Source: Herbaspirillum sp. DW155 (lineage in GTDB: Bacteria; Pseudomonadota; Gammaproteobacteria; Burkholderiales; Burkholderiaceae_D). Taken from it: a DNA stretch of 64,000 bases. The translations under genes were made by a program, and so were the position numbers. Shown here piece after piece: positions 26,796 to 36,448 of the stretch. Positions within the stretch are counted from its first letter, which is position 1. Each line of letters starts with the position of its first letter. Under the pieces are notes generated by a model, which worked only from the letters and a program-made list of their open reading frames with translations, did no database searches and was not told the origin of the DNA. The stretch spans positions 2,232,001 through 2,296,000 of the forward strand of contig NZ_AP029028.1 in assembly GCF_037076565.1 (NCBI RefSeq), read 5' to 3'.

Positions 26796-27767
26796 ATGCT
26801 AGACCTGAACGACATCTGGCTCTTCGTCCACGTAGTGCGGGCCGGCAGCTTTGCCGCTGCCGGACGCCGGCTGTCCATGCCACCCAATACCATCAGCCGG
26901 CGCCTGCAGGCGCTGGAAGCGGCCATGGGCGTGCGCCTGCTGCAGCGCTCCACGCGCCAGCTCAACATGACGGCGGCCGGGCGCGAATTCTTCGAGCGCT
27001 GCGCGCCGGGTCTGGAGGACATCGAACACGCCAGCGCCAGCCTGACCGACAGCCAGCGCGAGCCCTCCGGCAGCCTGCGGGTGGCCGCGCCGGTGGACTT
27101 CTTCGACAATTTCTCCATCGAGTGGATGCATGAGTTCATGCATCTCTATCCGAAGGTGCAGCTGGAGTTCGTACTCAACGATGGCCGTGCCGACCTGATT
27201 GCGGAGGGCATCGACCTGGCCTTCCGTGGCGGCGTGCTGCCCGATTCCAGCCTGGTGGCCCGCAAGCTGGTGCAAAGCCATATGGCCCTGATCGCCAGTC
27301 CGCGGTATCTGGAACGCCAGGGCACGCCGCAGACCCTGGCCGATCTGGTCGGCCACGCCTGCCTGGCGACCTCGCAGGCGTCACAGCATACGGTGTGGAA
27401 GCTGGAAGGGCCGCACGGTCCGGAAAGCGTGCGCGTCGTGCCACGCCTGTGCATCAACACCGCGCAAGGGCAATTGCGTGCGGCCCGGGCCGGGCTGGGG
27501 ATTGCACTGCTGCCGACCATGCTGGCCTCCGAAGATCTGCGCAACGGCAGCCTGGTCAATATCCTGCCGGATTACCAGCGCGACACCATGGGCTTTTATG
27601 CGGTGTACGTGCATCGGCGCCAGTTGCCCAGCGCGGTCAGCGCGCTCATCGAATTCTTCGCCGACAAGCTCGAGCGCGGTATCGCCGACAAGGGCGCGCA
27701 GGCCTGTCAGAAGCATCTCGAAGACAAGGGCAGGAGCGCTCCGGCGGCTGTCAAAGCGGCGGCCTGA
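26796..27767 (+). CDS. LysR-family regulator, probably of azoR
   Basis: A 323-residue LysR regulator. It has the N-terminal helix-turn-helix (DIWLFVHVVRAGSFAAAGRR, then NTISRRLQALEAAMGVRLLQ) and an effector domain from about 90. The C-terminus carries about 25 extra residues, rich in Ala and Lys. It is divergent from azoR across a 146-bp gap, the usual arrangement for autoregulated LysR control of quinone or azo reductases. It belongs to the CrgA/AaeR-like branch by its DFFDNFSIEWMHEFM region. Confidence 0.9.
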   Translation: MLDLNDIWLFVHVVRAGSFAAAGRRLSMPPNTISRRLQALEAAMGVRLLQRSTRQLNMTAAGREFFERCAPGLEDIEHASASLTDSQREPSGSLRVAAPVDFFDNFSIEWMHEFMHLYPKVQLEFVLNDGRADLIAEGIDLAFRGGVLPDSSLVARKLVQSHMALIASPRYLERQGTPQTLADLVGHACLATSQASQHTVWKLEGPHGPESVRVVPRLCINTAQGQLRAARAGLGIALLPTMLASEDLRNGSLVNILPDYQRDTMGFYAVYVHRRQLPSAVSALIEFFADKLERGIADKGAQACQKHLEDKGRSAPAAVKAAA

Positions 27768-27788
27768 ACAGCCGCATCACCTGATCCA

Positions 27789-27823
27789 ATGACAAACGCC
27801 CGCATCGAGCGGGCGTTTGTCAT
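27789..27823. terminator. Bidirectional terminator between LysR gene and spoT
   Basis: A perfect 15-bp stem, ATGACAAACGCCCGC with GCGGGCGTTTGTCAT, around ATCGA. It lies between the convergent LysR and stringent-factor genes. Confidence 0.85.
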
Positions 27824-27843
27824 GGCGGGCGAGGAAAGCTGAA

Positions 27844-30105
27844 TCAACCGCGTTCGCGCAGGATACGGGCCACGCTGTCGATCTTGCGGATGCCGCGCAT
27901 CAAGCGCGCCAGGTGCACGCGATCCTCGACCTGAATGGTGAAGCGCAGATACTTCATCGAGCCATTGCCGCCTTCGTCATCCATGGCCACCGAGACGATG
28001 TTGGCATCCGATTCGCCGATTTCGGCGGCGATGCGGGCCAGGGTGCCGCGTTCATTGTGGATCAGGATGGTGATGCGGCAATCGAAGCGGCGGTTCAGGT
28101 CGTGGCCCCAGACCAGATCGATCCAGCGGTCCGGCTCCTTTTCGTGCAGGCGCTTGGCGGTGTCGCATTCCTGGGTATGCACGATCAGGGTCTGGTCCGG
28201 CTTGAGATAGCCGGTCAGGCGGTCGCCCGGGATCGGCATACAGCAGGGCGACAATTGCGCCGACGCGCCTTCGCTGCCGGTGATGACTACCGGGTCGGGC
28301 TTGTTGGGCAGCATGTGGCCTTCCGGATCGAGCTGCGGCACGCTCACGCCGGTATCCATCATGGTCATGATGTGGCGCGCCACCAGCGGTGCCATGCGGG
28401 TGCCGATACCGATCTCGGCATACAGGTCATCCATGGTCTTGGCGCTGGATTCGTTGAGCAGACGCTCCACGATATGGGAAGGAAGTTCAGGTTCAATGCC
28501 CAGCGTATGAAGAGCATTGCCCAACAGGCGGCGTCCGACGGCTTGCGACTCGGCCCGGTTGGCCGTGCGCAGGCGGTGACGGATGGCCGAACGCGCCTTG
28601 CCGGTACGCACGTAGCCCAGCCAGTTGGGGCTGGGGCGGGAAGTGGGCGAGGTGATGATCTCGACGATATCGCCGTTGTGCAGTTCCGAACGCAGCGCGG
28701 CCGGTTCGTGGTTGATGATGGCCGAGGTGGTCTGGTCGCCGATGTCGGTGTGGATGCTGTAGGCGAAATCGAGCGCCGTGGCGCCACGCGGCAGGGCGAT
28801 GATCTTCGATTTGGGCGTGAAGACGTAGACCGAATCGGGGAACAGGTCGACCTTGACGTGTTCCAGGAACTCGGCCGAATCGCCGGTCTGCTTCTGGATG
28901 TCCAGGAGTGACTGCAGCCAGGCATGGGTGCGCTGCTGCAGGTCGGTGAGGCTGCCTTCGTCGTCCTTGTACAGCCAGTGCGCGGCCACGCCGGACTCGG
29001 CCACGCGGTGCATGTCGGTAGTGCGGATCTGGAACTCGACCGGCGTGCCGTAGGGGCCGATCAGGGTGGTGTGCAGCGACTGGTAGCCATTCAGCTTGGG
29101 AATGGCGATGTAATCCTTGAACTTGCCCGGCATGGGCTTGAACAGTGAATGCAGCGTGCCCAGCGCCACGTAGCAGTTGGCAAAGCTGTCCACCACCACG
29201 CGGAAACCGTAGACGTCCAGCACCTGGGAGAAGCTCAGGTGCTTGTTGCGCATCTTGCGGTAGATGCCGTAAAGGGTCTTTTCGCGGCCATCGACCTGGG
29301 CCGGGATGCCGGCGGCGATCAGGGTGCTGGTGACGGACTCCATGATCTTGGTCACCACTTCGCGGCGGTTGCCGCGCGCAGCCTTGACGGCCTTGAGCAG
29401 GGTCCGATGGCGCAGCGGGTACAGGTGCGAGAAGGACAGCTCCTGCAGTTCGCGGTAGATGTTGTTCAGGCCCAGGCGGTGCGCGATGGGCACGTAGACT
29501 TCCATGGTCTCGCGCGAGATGCGGCGCTTCTTCTCGGGCGGCATCGAACCCAGCGTGCGCATGTTGTGCAGGCGGTCGGCCAGCTTGACCAGGATCACCC
29601 GCACGTCGCGCGCCATGGCCAGCAGCATCTTGCGGAAGTTTTCCGCCTGCGCCTCGACCTGGCTCTGGAATTCGATCTTGTCCAGCTTGGACAGGCCATC
29701 CACCAGCGAGGCCACGGAGGCGCCGAAGCGCTCGATCAGCTCTTCCTTCTTGACGCCCTGGTCTTCCATCACGTCGTGCAGGAAGGCCGCCATCATGGCC
29801 TGGGCATCCAGTTTCCATTCGGCGCAGATCTCGGCCACCGCCAGCGGATGCGAGATGTAGGGCTCGCCGGACTTGCGCATCTGGCCCAGGTGCATCTCGT
29901 CGGCGAAGCGATAGGCTTCCTTGACCTTCTTCAGTTCGGAAGGGGTCAGGTACTCTTCGAGCTTGGGGATCAGATGCGCGAAGGTCGCCACGCCGCTGTG
30001 GGCGGCCGGGGCGACTTCGAGGGGAGTTGCGGTGCGACCGGAACCGGCGGCACGTTTGGGGCTAGCAGCGGCTGATAAGGTGGAGTCGGTAGTGGTGAGG
30101 CTCAT
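27844..30105 (-). CDS. spoT: Bifunctional (p)ppGpp synthetase/hydrolase
   Basis: A 753-residue long RelA/SpoT homologue that makes and degrades (p)ppGpp. The hydrolase HD domain is intact (FLHDVMED with His-Asp at 110-111, plus KLADRLHNMRTL). The synthetase domain follows (GREKTLYGIYRKM, then PKLNGYQSLHTTLIGPYG), then TGS (VYVFTPKSKIIALPRGATAL), a helical region, the conserved Cys-Cys of SPCCMPIPGD, and a C-terminal ACT domain. An intact HD site marks SpoT/Rel type rather than hydrolase-dead RelA. It lies downstream of rpoZ and gmk, as in many proteobacteria. Confidence 0.97.
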   Translation of the reverse strand: MSLTTTDSTLSAAASPKRAAGSGRTATPLEVAPAAHSGVATFAHLIPKLEEYLTPSELKKVKEAYRFADEMHLGQMRKSGEPYISHPLAVAEICAEWKLDAQAMMAAFLHDVMEDQGVKKEELIERFGASVASLVDGLSKLDKIEFQSQVEAQAENFRKMLLAMARDVRVILVKLADRLHNMRTLGSMPPEKKRRISRETMEVYVPIAHRLGLNNIYRELQELSFSHLYPLRHRTLLKAVKAARGNRREVVTKIMESVTSTLIAAGIPAQVDGREKTLYGIYRKMRNKHLSFSQVLDVYGFRVVVDSFANCYVALGTLHSLFKPMPGKFKDYIAIPKLNGYQSLHTTLIGPYGTPVEFQIRTTDMHRVAESGVAAHWLYKDDEGSLTDLQQRTHAWLQSLLDIQKQTGDSAEFLEHVKVDLFPDSVYVFTPKSKIIALPRGATALDFAYSIHTDIGDQTTSAIINHEPAALRSELHNGDIVEIITSPTSRPSPNWLGYVRTGKARSAIRHRLRTANRAESQAVGRRLLGNALHTLGIEPELPSHIVERLLNESSAKTMDDLYAEIGIGTRMAPLVARHIMTMMDTGVSVPQLDPEGHMLPNKPDPVVITGSEGASAQLSPCCMPIPGDRLTGYLKPDQTLIVHTQECDTAKRLHEKEPDRWIDLVWGHDLNRRFDCRITILIHNERGTLARIAAEIGESDANIVSVAMDDEGGNGSMKYLRFTIQVEDRVHLARLMRGIRKIDSVARILRERG

Positions 30106-30140
30106 ACTTGTCCGTTATCAGCTTCATGGACGGACCAGGA

Positions 30141-30344
30141 TCAGGCCGGAACCTTCTTCAGCATTTCGATGCCGACCTTGCCGGCGGCGATTTCGCGCAG
30201 GGCGGTCACGGTGGGCTTGTCGCGGGCTTCGACCTTGGGGGTGTGGCCTTGCAGCAGCTGGCGGGCGCGATAGGTGGCCGAGAGGGTCAGCTGGAAACGG
30301 TTGGGGATCTGCTTGAGGCAATCTTCAATGGTAATACGGGCCAT
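30141..30344 (-). CDS. rpoZ: RNA polymerase omega subunit
   Basis: A 67-residue protein, [20 protein letters not shown], a textbook omega subunit that aids RNA polymerase assembly and forms one ppGpp-binding site with beta-prime. It precedes spoT by 35 bp, so the alarmone enzyme and one of its target subunits share an operon. ATG at 30344 after a GGAGTG element. Confidence 0.97.
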   Translation of the reverse strand: MARITIEDCLKQIPNRFQLTLSATYRARQLLQGHTPKVEARDKPTVTALREIAAGKVGIEMLKKVPA

Positions 30345-30425
30345 GTGACACTCCTGAAAGACGGTGTTGCGTGTGGATTGATGAGTCCGGCGCGGGGTTG
30401 CCCGTGCGGTGCTTGCTGTTGCTGT

Positions 30426-31064
30426 TCAGCTCGCGTGGATGCCCAACTGTGTGAACAAGTAGGCATTGCGGGCGGCTTGTTGCGGGAAGCGGCAGCGGGC
30501 GGCCTGGACGATTGCCGTCAGTTCGGACAAAGCGACGGCAAACTCTTGATTGATAATAACATATTCGAACTCCGGAGAGTGCGCGATTTCGCCGCCCGCG
30601 GCCAGGATGCGGCGCGTGATGACGTGCGGTTCGTCCTGTCCGCGCTTCTTCAGGCGCTCTTCCAGGGCGGCGATGGAGGGCGGCAGGATGAAGATGCCGA
30701 TGGCATTGGAGAACTGTTTCTTCACCTGCTGGGCACCTTGCCAGTCGATTTCCAGCAGCACGTCCGTCCCGTTGGCGATCTGGTCGGCGATCATCAGGCG
30801 CGAGGTGCCGTAATAGTTGCCGTGGACTTCGGCCCATTCGAGGAATTCGCCTTCTGCCTGGCGCTTCAGGAAATCTTCCACATCAGTGAAATAATATTCA
30901 CGTCCATGTTCTTCGCCCGGGCGCGGCGCGCGGGTGGTGTAGGAGATCGACAATTTGATGGCCGGCTCCTGCTTGAGCAGGGCGTTGACCAGGGTGGATT
31001 TGCCGGCACCGGACGGGGCGACCACCATGAAGAGGCTACCGGAAGTGGGTTTTTGGACGGGCAT
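30426..31064 (-). CDS. gmk: Guanylate kinase
   Basis: A 212-residue enzyme that converts GMP to GDP. The P-loop is APSGAGKST (about 16-24), the GMP-binding region includes [19 protein letters not shown], and the lid segment is [16 protein letters not shown]. Length is standard. It heads the gmk-rpoZ-spoT operon; (p)ppGpp inhibits guanylate kinase in many bacteria, so the three products are linked functionally. yicC lies upstream on the same strand. Confidence 0.97.
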   Translation of the reverse strand: MPVQKPTSGSLFMVVAPSGAGKSTLVNALLKQEPAIKLSISYTTRAPRPGEEHGREYYFTDVEDFLKRQAEGEFLEWAEVHGNYYGTSRLMIADQIANGTDVLLEIDWQGAQQVKKQFSNAIGIFILPPSIAALEERLKKRGQDEPHVITRRILAAGGEIAHSPEFEYVIINQEFAVALSELTAIVQAARCRFPQQAARNAYLFTQLGIHAS

Positions 31065-31128
31065 GGGGTCCTCGCGGAAAATGTCTTTTATCTAAGCAAT
31101 GTCGGGGTGGAATGGGGCGGTGGCCGCG

Positions 31129-32043
31129 TCATTCCAGATTCTGCACCTGCTCGCGCATCTGGTCGATCAGCAGCTTCAGTTCCATGGAGGCATCGGCCAG
31201 TTCCTTGACGGCGGCCTTGGAGCCGACCGTGTTGGCCTCGCGGTTCAGTTCCTGCATCATGAAATCGAGGCGCTTGCCGACCTGGCCGCCCTTTTTGAGG
31301 ATGTGACGGGTCTCGGCCAGGTGGGCCGACAGGCGCGCCAGTTCCTCGGCGATGTCGATGCGGATGCCGTAAAGGGTCACTTCCTGGCGGATGCGTTCCA
31401 GCGATTCTTCACGGGTCGCCACGGGGGCGGCGCCGTTCTGGGTCTGCAGCGCCAGGCCCAGGGCTTCGGTCATGCGTTCGGTGGCCTTCTGCTGGAATTG
31501 CTCGACCAGTTGCGGCACCAGCGGGGTGATGCGCGCCACGATGGCTTCCATCGCATCCACCCGTGCCAGGATCACGGCTTGCAGGGCCGCGCCTTCACGG
31601 GCACGCGATTCGACGAAGGCGTCCAGGGTCTGCTGCATGGTCGAGAGGATGTCGGCCTGCAGGGTTTCCTGGCTGATTTCGGCTTCTTCCATCACGCCCG
31701 GCCAGCGCAGCAGTTCGTTGATCGATAGCGGCGCGGCATCGGGGAATTGCGCGCGCAGCTGGTCTTGCAGGCTGGCCAGCTGGGCCACCAGGGTGTGGTT
31801 CAATGCTTGGCTGTTGCCGCTGGCCACCTTGCGGCCGAAGGACAGGCGGCATTCCACCTTGCCGCGCACCAGACGGCCCATGATGGCTTCACGCAGCATC
31901 GGCTCGACCGCGCGCAGGTCGTCGTTGATGCGGAACTGCAGGTCGAGGAAGCGCGAATTGACGCTCTTCATTTCCAGGGTGACCGTGCCGGCAGTGGTTT
32001 CACGGGTGGTGACGGCATAGCCGGTCATGCTGTAGATGGTCAA
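31129..32043 (-). CDS. yicC: YicC-family endoribonuclease
   Basis: A 304-residue YicC protein. The family begins with IYSMTGYA, and here the only start that includes this motif with a good ribosome-binding site is a TTG at 32043 (GGAG eight bases upstream), giving TIYSMTGYAVTTRE. An ATG within the motif (32028) would cut it. The C-terminal block RDFMMQELNREANTVGSKA is replaced here by RLDFMMQELNREANTVGSKA, the DUF1732 signature. YicC proteins are reported as RNases affecting small-RNA turnover. It sits upstream of gmk. Confidence 0.9.
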   Translation of the reverse strand: MTIYSMTGYAVTTRETTAGTVTLEMKSVNSRFLDLQFRINDDLRAVEPMLREAIMGRLVRGKVECRLSFGRKVASGNSQALNHTLVAQLASLQDQLRAQFPDAAPLSINELLRWPGVMEEAEISQETLQADILSTMQQTLDAFVESRAREGAALQAVILARVDAMEAIVARITPLVPQLVEQFQQKATERMTEALGLALQTQNGAAPVATREESLERIRQEVTLYGIRIDIAEELARLSAHLAETRHILKKGGQVGKRLDFMMQELNREANTVGSKAAVKELADASMELKLLIDQMREQVQNLE

Positions 32044-32391
32044 GGTCGGGACTCCATAAAGCGGGCGGGCGACGCAGCAGGGCTGCGCCAGCGGATCGGG
32101 TTGCGGGTGGGGCGGGCAGGGAAGGCAAATGGCCGATGCCGCGACGGCGGGCATCGTGTTCCTTTACAATGCCGGACTTGAACGTTGCGGCACCGCCTGT
32201 GCGGTCTGCCCGGGTGCCACCCGGTCGGAGCCCGCATTTTAATGAAGATTGGCGGCGCCGCGCTATCAAAAACATCAATCGGGCGGTTTTTGGCGGCGAT
32301 TGGCCGCTGGCTGGCTGCATTTCGCTGCCTCCGCCGGCCTTTCGCCGACCCGGTACCTGCCCAGCTCGCTCAGTACAAGACAAGGATCACC
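32044..32391. other. Divergent intergenic region between yicC and rph
   Basis: About 350 bp with no convincing gene. It must hold the promoters of both divergent genes. It is G+C-rich on the yicC side, with an AT-rich word (TTTTAATGAAG) near 32240. I see no clear operator or hairpin. Confidence 0.4.
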
Positions 32392-33120
32392 ATGACAGCT
32401 TCCCATCGCCCCAGTGGCCGCAGCGTTTCGCAATTGCGCGACGTGCGCCTGACCCGCCAGTACACCAAGCACGCCGAAGGCTCGGTGCTGGTGGAATTCG
32501 GCGATACCCGGGTGCTCTGCACCGCCTCCATCGAGGAAAAGGTCCCGGGATTCCTCAAGGGTAAAGGACAAGGCTGGCTGACCGCCGAATACGGCATGCT
32601 GCCGCGCTCCACCCATACCCGCATGGATCGCGAAGCCGCCAAGGGCAAGCAGTCTGGCCGCACCCAGGAAATCCAGCGCCTGATCGGCCGCGCCCTGCGC
32701 GCCGCCTTTGACCTGGAAGCCTTCGGCGAACGCACCCTTCAGCTGGACTGCGACGTGCTGCAAGCCGATGGCGGCACCCGTACCGCCGCCATTACCGGCG
32801 CCATGGTGGCCGCTTATGACGCCTTCACCGTGCTGCAGTCGCGTGGCCTGATCGAGACCATCCCGGTCAAGCAATTCGTGGCGGCGATTTCAGTGGGCGT
32901 CTACCAGGGCGTGCCGGTGCTGGACCTGGACTACCTGGAAGACTCGGATTGCGATACCGACATGAACGTGGTCATGACCGATGCCGGCCATTTCGTCGAA
33001 GTGCAGGGCACGGCGGAAGGCGCGGCGTTCGACCGTGCGACCCTGAACAGCCTGCTGGACCTGGCCCAGCAGGGCATCGCCACGCTCAACGGCTTGCAGA
33101 AGCAGGCCCTGGGCCTGTAA
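32392..33120 (+). CDS. rph: Ribonuclease PH
   Basis: A 242-residue phosphorolytic 3' exonuclease that trims tRNA 3' ends. The PH fold signatures are [20 protein letters not shown], the [15 protein letters not shown] segment, [20 protein letters not shown] and [19 protein letters not shown] with the catalytic aspartates. ATG at 32392 after CAAGGATCACC. Full length, unlike the truncated rph of E. coli K-12. It is followed by its own terminator before rdgB. Confidence 0.97.
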   Translation: MTASHRPSGRSVSQLRDVRLTRQYTKHAEGSVLVEFGDTRVLCTASIEEKVPGFLKGKGQGWLTAEYGMLPRSTHTRMDREAAKGKQSGRTQEIQRLIGRALRAAFDLEAFGERTLQLDCDVLQADGGTRTAAITGAMVAAYDAFTVLQSRGLIETIPVKQFVAAISVGVYQGVPVLDLDYLEDSDCDTDMNVVMTDAGHFVEVQGTAEGAAFDRATLNSLLDLAQQGIATLNGLQKQALGL

Positions 33121-33178
33121 GCCCTAACAACGCGCCGGCGCAAATGGCCGTACAATGCGGCTCAGAAGCGATATGAAC

Positions 33179-33213
33179 AAAAACGCCATGTGCCGCACCG
33201 ACATGGCGTTTTT
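33179..33213 (+). terminator. Terminator between rph and rdgB
   Basis: AAAAACGCCATGT (33179-33191) pairs with ACATGGCGTTTTT (33201-33213), ending in five T. It separates rph from rdgB, although the frame stays open through it, so the rdgB start must lie downstream. Confidence 0.85.
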
Positions 33214-33274
33214 CATTGTGGCGCCGCCTCCGCTCTTGCGCACCCGGCGCGCCCCAGCAAGGATCAGGACAGAC

Positions 33275-33865
33275 ATGCAACCCAAGCAAAAGATCGTGAT
33301 GGCGTCCAACAACGCCGGCAAACTGAAGGAATTCGCCAGTCTTCTGGGCGACATCGGACTGGACGTCCGCCCCCAGGGCGAGTTCGACGTACCCGAGGCG
33401 GAGGAGCCCTTCGGCACCTTCGTCGAGAACGCCCTCGCCAAGGCCCGCCACGCCGCCCGCCTGACCGGGCTGCCGGCGCTGGCCGATGATTCCGGCGTCT
33501 GCGTCAATGCCCTGGGCGGTGCGCCGGGCGTCCATTCCGCCCGCTATGCCGGCGAGCCCAAGTCCGACGCCAACAACAACGCCAGGCTCATCGCCGAGCT
33601 GGCGGCGCATGCCGACAAGTCCGCCTATTACTACTGCGTGCTGGTCTACGTGCGCCATGCCGAGGACCCGCAGCCGGTCATCGCCGATGGCGTCTGGAAG
33701 GGGGAAATCATCGACCAGCCGCGCGGGCAGGGTGGTTTTGGCTATGATCCGTACTTCCTGCTGCCGGCGCTGGGCAAGACCGCCGCCGAACTGACGTCAG
33801 CCGAGAAGAACGCCGTTTCGCACCGTGGCCAGGCCTTGCGTGCGCTGGTCGGGAAGCTGGCATGA
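33275..33865 (+). CDS. rdgB: XTP/dITP pyrophosphatase RdgB
   Basis: A 196-residue house-cleaning nucleotidase of the Ham1/RdgB family that hydrolyses non-canonical purine triphosphates. Motifs are IVMASNNAGKLKEFASLL, LADDSGVCVNALGGAPGVHS, GGFGYDPYFLLP and the terminal SHRGQALRAL. I choose the ATG at 33275 because upstream in-frame codons would translate through the terminator hairpin. The TGA overlaps the hemW ATG, coupling the two genes. Confidence 0.96.
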   Translation: MQPKQKIVMASNNAGKLKEFASLLGDIGLDVRPQGEFDVPEAEEPFGTFVENALAKARHAARLTGLPALADDSGVCVNALGGAPGVHSARYAGEPKSDANNNARLIAELAAHADKSAYYYCVLVYVRHAEDPQPVIADGVWKGEIIDQPRGQGGFGYDPYFLLPALGKTAAELTSAEKNAVSHRGQALRALVGKLA

Positions 33866-35106
33866 TCCCGATCAAGCCGGTCCCGTCCGACATCCCCGCC
33901 ACCCACGCCGCCAGCGGCCCGGCGCAGGCGGCGCTGGCCTTCCTGAAGCCGGGGAGCTTGCAGCTGACCGCCTTGCCGCCCTTGTCGCTGTATGTGCATT
34001 TTCCGTGGTGCGTGCGCAAGTGCCCGTATTGCGACTTCAATTCGCATGAAGTGAAGGGCAGCTTCCCCGAAGAGGCTTACCTGGATGCCCTGCGCAGCGA
34101 TCTGGAACAGTCCCTGCCGCTGATCTGGGGTCGCAAGATCCATACGATCTTCATTGGCGGCGGCACGCCCAGCCTGCTTTCGGCGGCCGGCCTCGATCGC
34201 CTGCTGTCGGATCTGCGCACGCTGCTGCCGTTCGATGGCGACATCGAGATCACCATGGAAGCCAATCCCGGTACCTTCGAGGCTGACAAATTCCGCGCCT
34301 ACCGGGAGAGCGGCATCAACCGCCTCTCCATCGGCATCCAGAGCTTCAACAGCCAGCATCTGCATGCCTTGGGACGCATCCATGACGGCGACCAGGCGCG
34401 CAAGGCGGTGGAGATTGCGCACGCCAATTTCGACAATTTCAACCTCGATCTGATGTACGCGCTGCCACAGCAGACGCTGGAGGAGGCGCGCGCCGACATC
34501 GGCACGGCCATCGGCTTTGCGCCGCCGCACCTGTCCCTGTACCACCTGACGCTGGAGCCCAATACGCTCTTTGCCAAGTATCCGCCGGCGGTGCCGGACG
34601 ACGATGCCAGCGCCGACATGCAGGACATGATTGCCGATCTGACCAGCGCCGCCGGCTACACCAACTATGAAGTTTCGGCCTATGCCCAGCCCAGGCGTCG
34701 CGCCCGGCACAACCTGAACTACTGGCAATTCGGCGATTACCTCGGCATTGGCGCGGGGGCACATTCCAAGCTGTCGTTCCCGCATCGTATCGTGCGGCAG
34801 ATGCGCTACAAGCATCCCCAGGCCTACCTGGAGCATGCCAGCGCCGGCAAGCCCATCCAGGAAGAGGCCGAAATCGGCCGCGATGCGCTGGGCTTCGAGT
34901 TCATGCTCAATGCTCTGCGCCTGACCGAAGGCTTCTCCCCCTACCTGTTTGCCGAGCGCACCGGCATGGGCCTGAACCAGATCGAAAAAGCGCTCAACCT
35001 GGCCGAGCAAAAAGGCATGTTGTATCGCGATCACGCTTTGATCCGGCCGACCGATCTTGGCCGCCGTTTTCTCAATGATTTGCAGGAAATTTTCTTGTCA
35101 GAGTAA
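33862..35106 (+). CDS. hemW: Radical-SAM heme chaperone HemW
   Basis: A 414-residue protein. The radical-SAM 4Fe-4S motif CxxxCxxC is C50-V-R-K-C54-P-Y-C57, preceded by LSLYVHFPW. HemW proteins carry the HFPWCxxKCPYCDF signature and the HemN C-terminal domain (here RDALGFEFMLNALRLTEGFS), and insert heme rather than acting as coproporphyrinogen oxidase. The N-terminus has about 40 extra residues before the core. It overlaps rdgB by four bases, the usual rdgB-hemW order in betaproteobacteria. Confidence 0.95.
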   Translation: MIPIKPVPSDIPATHAASGPAQAALAFLKPGSLQLTALPPLSLYVHFPWCVRKCPYCDFNSHEVKGSFPEEAYLDALRSDLEQSLPLIWGRKIHTIFIGGGTPSLLSAAGLDRLLSDLRTLLPFDGDIEITMEANPGTFEADKFRAYRESGINRLSIGIQSFNSQHLHALGRIHDGDQARKAVEIAHANFDNFNLDLMYALPQQTLEEARADIGTAIGFAPPHLSLYHLTLEPNTLFAKYPPAVPDDDASADMQDMIADLTSAAGYTNYEVSAYAQPRRRARHNLNYWQFGDYLGIGAGAHSKLSFPHRIVRQMRYKHPQAYLEHASAGKPIQEEAEIGRDALGFEFMLNALRLTEGFSPYLFAERTGMGLNQIEKALNLAEQKGMLYRDHALIRPTDLGRRFLNDLQEIFLSE

Positions 35107-35248
35107 AGCCTTGTTGCAAGCCAGCTTTTATCAGGTATATTTAGAAAAAATTTAATTTTAATTAAGTATTCTGCTGGGAAACTTATTTATAGTTTTTCAA
35201 CATGACAGAGCGTCCCGGCAGTCTGACGGGGCGCGCCACGATAAAAAT

Positions 35249-36448
35249 ATGGCTGTTCAGGATAAAAGCGTTCCATTCCCACTCGTGTTTTTGCAGCCCG
35301 TTGCCGACGTCCATCACGTCTGGACCGCGCTGTCTCTGCATATTTCACCGGCCGTCGAGGATGGCAGTGCCTTGCTGTCGCGCCTGTTCAATGAATTTGA
35401 CCTGCATGAGGCGCTGGGCGGGCTGAGTTGCATCATTCCGGTGCGCGATCCTGCCATCTTTGCGCCCACGTTCCAGAAAGAGATCCCGGCGGGCCAGCTG
35501 GCCTTGCGCGTGCCGGTGGAGCACTGCGTGGATCCCGGCAAGATCGATGCGCTGGACTGGCTGCATAGCCGTGGCTTCGCCATCATCGCCGATGGCTTGC
35601 CGGCGCAGGGCGCGAGTGTGTTCCCCTTCGTCGGGTCGATGGCGCTGGATGCCGGCATGGGCCACCTGCCGGAAACCCGGCAATGGCTGCAGCGCCTGCG
35701 CGGCCCGCACCTGGCCGAGAATGTAGGCGATCCGGTTCAGTTCGATGCTTGCAGAGTGGAAGGTTTCCGCTGGTTCTCGGGCGACTATGCCTTGCATCCG
35801 GACAGCCGCCTGTCGCAAAAGAATTCGATTTCCCGTGCGCGGCTGTTGAAGCTGCTGGAGCTGGTGGCCCGCGATGCCGACGCCAACGAGCTGGAATCCT
35901 TGCTCAAGCAGGATCCGGCCTTGTCCTACCAGCTCTTCAAACTGGTCAGCTCGGCCGCCTTCGGCTTCTCGGCGCATATCACCAATTTCACCCAGGCCAT
36001 CAACCTGCTGGGTCGCCGCCAGTTGCAGCGCTGGCTGCAACTGCTGCTGTATGCCCGCTTCCCCGGCGACGAGTCGGCCAACCCGCTGCTGCCGCGCGCC
36101 GCTGCCCGCGCCGCGATGATGGAAGCCATGGCACTGAAGGTGGAATGCAGCCAGGAAGAACTGGACCGCGCCTTCATCACGGGCATGTTCTCGCTGCTGG
36201 ACATCCTCTTGGGCATGCCCCTGAACGACATCATCGAGCCGCTCAAGCTGCCGGTGGATGTTGTCAACGCCCTGGTCTGTCGCAATGGCCCGCTGGGCAA
36301 GCTGCTGGATGTGGTGGAGCGCTCCGAGGATGGCCGCATCCCGCTGCGTCATAGCGACCTGGATGCTGCGGGTCTGGATGCCGAGGTCTATTGCCGCTGT
36401 CTCATCCAGGCCTTCAATTGGGCCACACGCGTCAGTACCGAGGCGTGA
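35249..36448 (+). CDS. EAL-like/HDOD signalling protein
   Basis: A 399-residue protein. The N-terminal half (about 10-190) has only a faint EAL-like trace (GFAIIADGLPAQGASVFPF in place of the catalytic loop) with no EAL motif. The C-terminal half (about 185-390) is an HDOD domain with AINLLGRRQLQRWLQLLLYA, very like the protein at 19160. It follows an AT-rich 140-bp promoter region and ends in an ATGA overlap with a GGDEF-EAL gene, so its output is probably cyclic-di-GMP signalling. HDOD domains lack the catalytic HD pair and act as protein-interaction modules. Confidence 0.82.
   Translation: MAVQDKSVPFPLVFLQPVADVHHVWTALSLHISPAVEDGSALLSRLFNEFDLHEALGGLSCIIPVRDPAIFAPTFQKEIPAGQLALRVPVEHCVDPGKIDALDWLHSRGFAIIADGLPAQGASVFPFVGSMALDAGMGHLPETRQWLQRLRGPHLAENVGDPVQFDACRVEGFRWFSGDYALHPDSRLSQKNSISRARLLKLLELVARDADANELESLLKQDPALSYQLFKLVSSAAFGFSAHITNFTQAINLLGRRQLQRWLQLLLYARFPGDESANPLLPRAAARAAMMEAMALKVECSQEELDRAFITGMFSLLDILLGMPLNDIIEPLKLPVDVVNALVCRNGPLGKLLDVVERSEDGRIPLRHSDLDAAGLDAEVYCRCLIQAFNWATRVSTEA

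Noticed and set aside
33155-33274. Longer rdgB N-terminus
   Set aside because: The extra codons translate the rph terminator hairpin; the family-typical start is at 33275.
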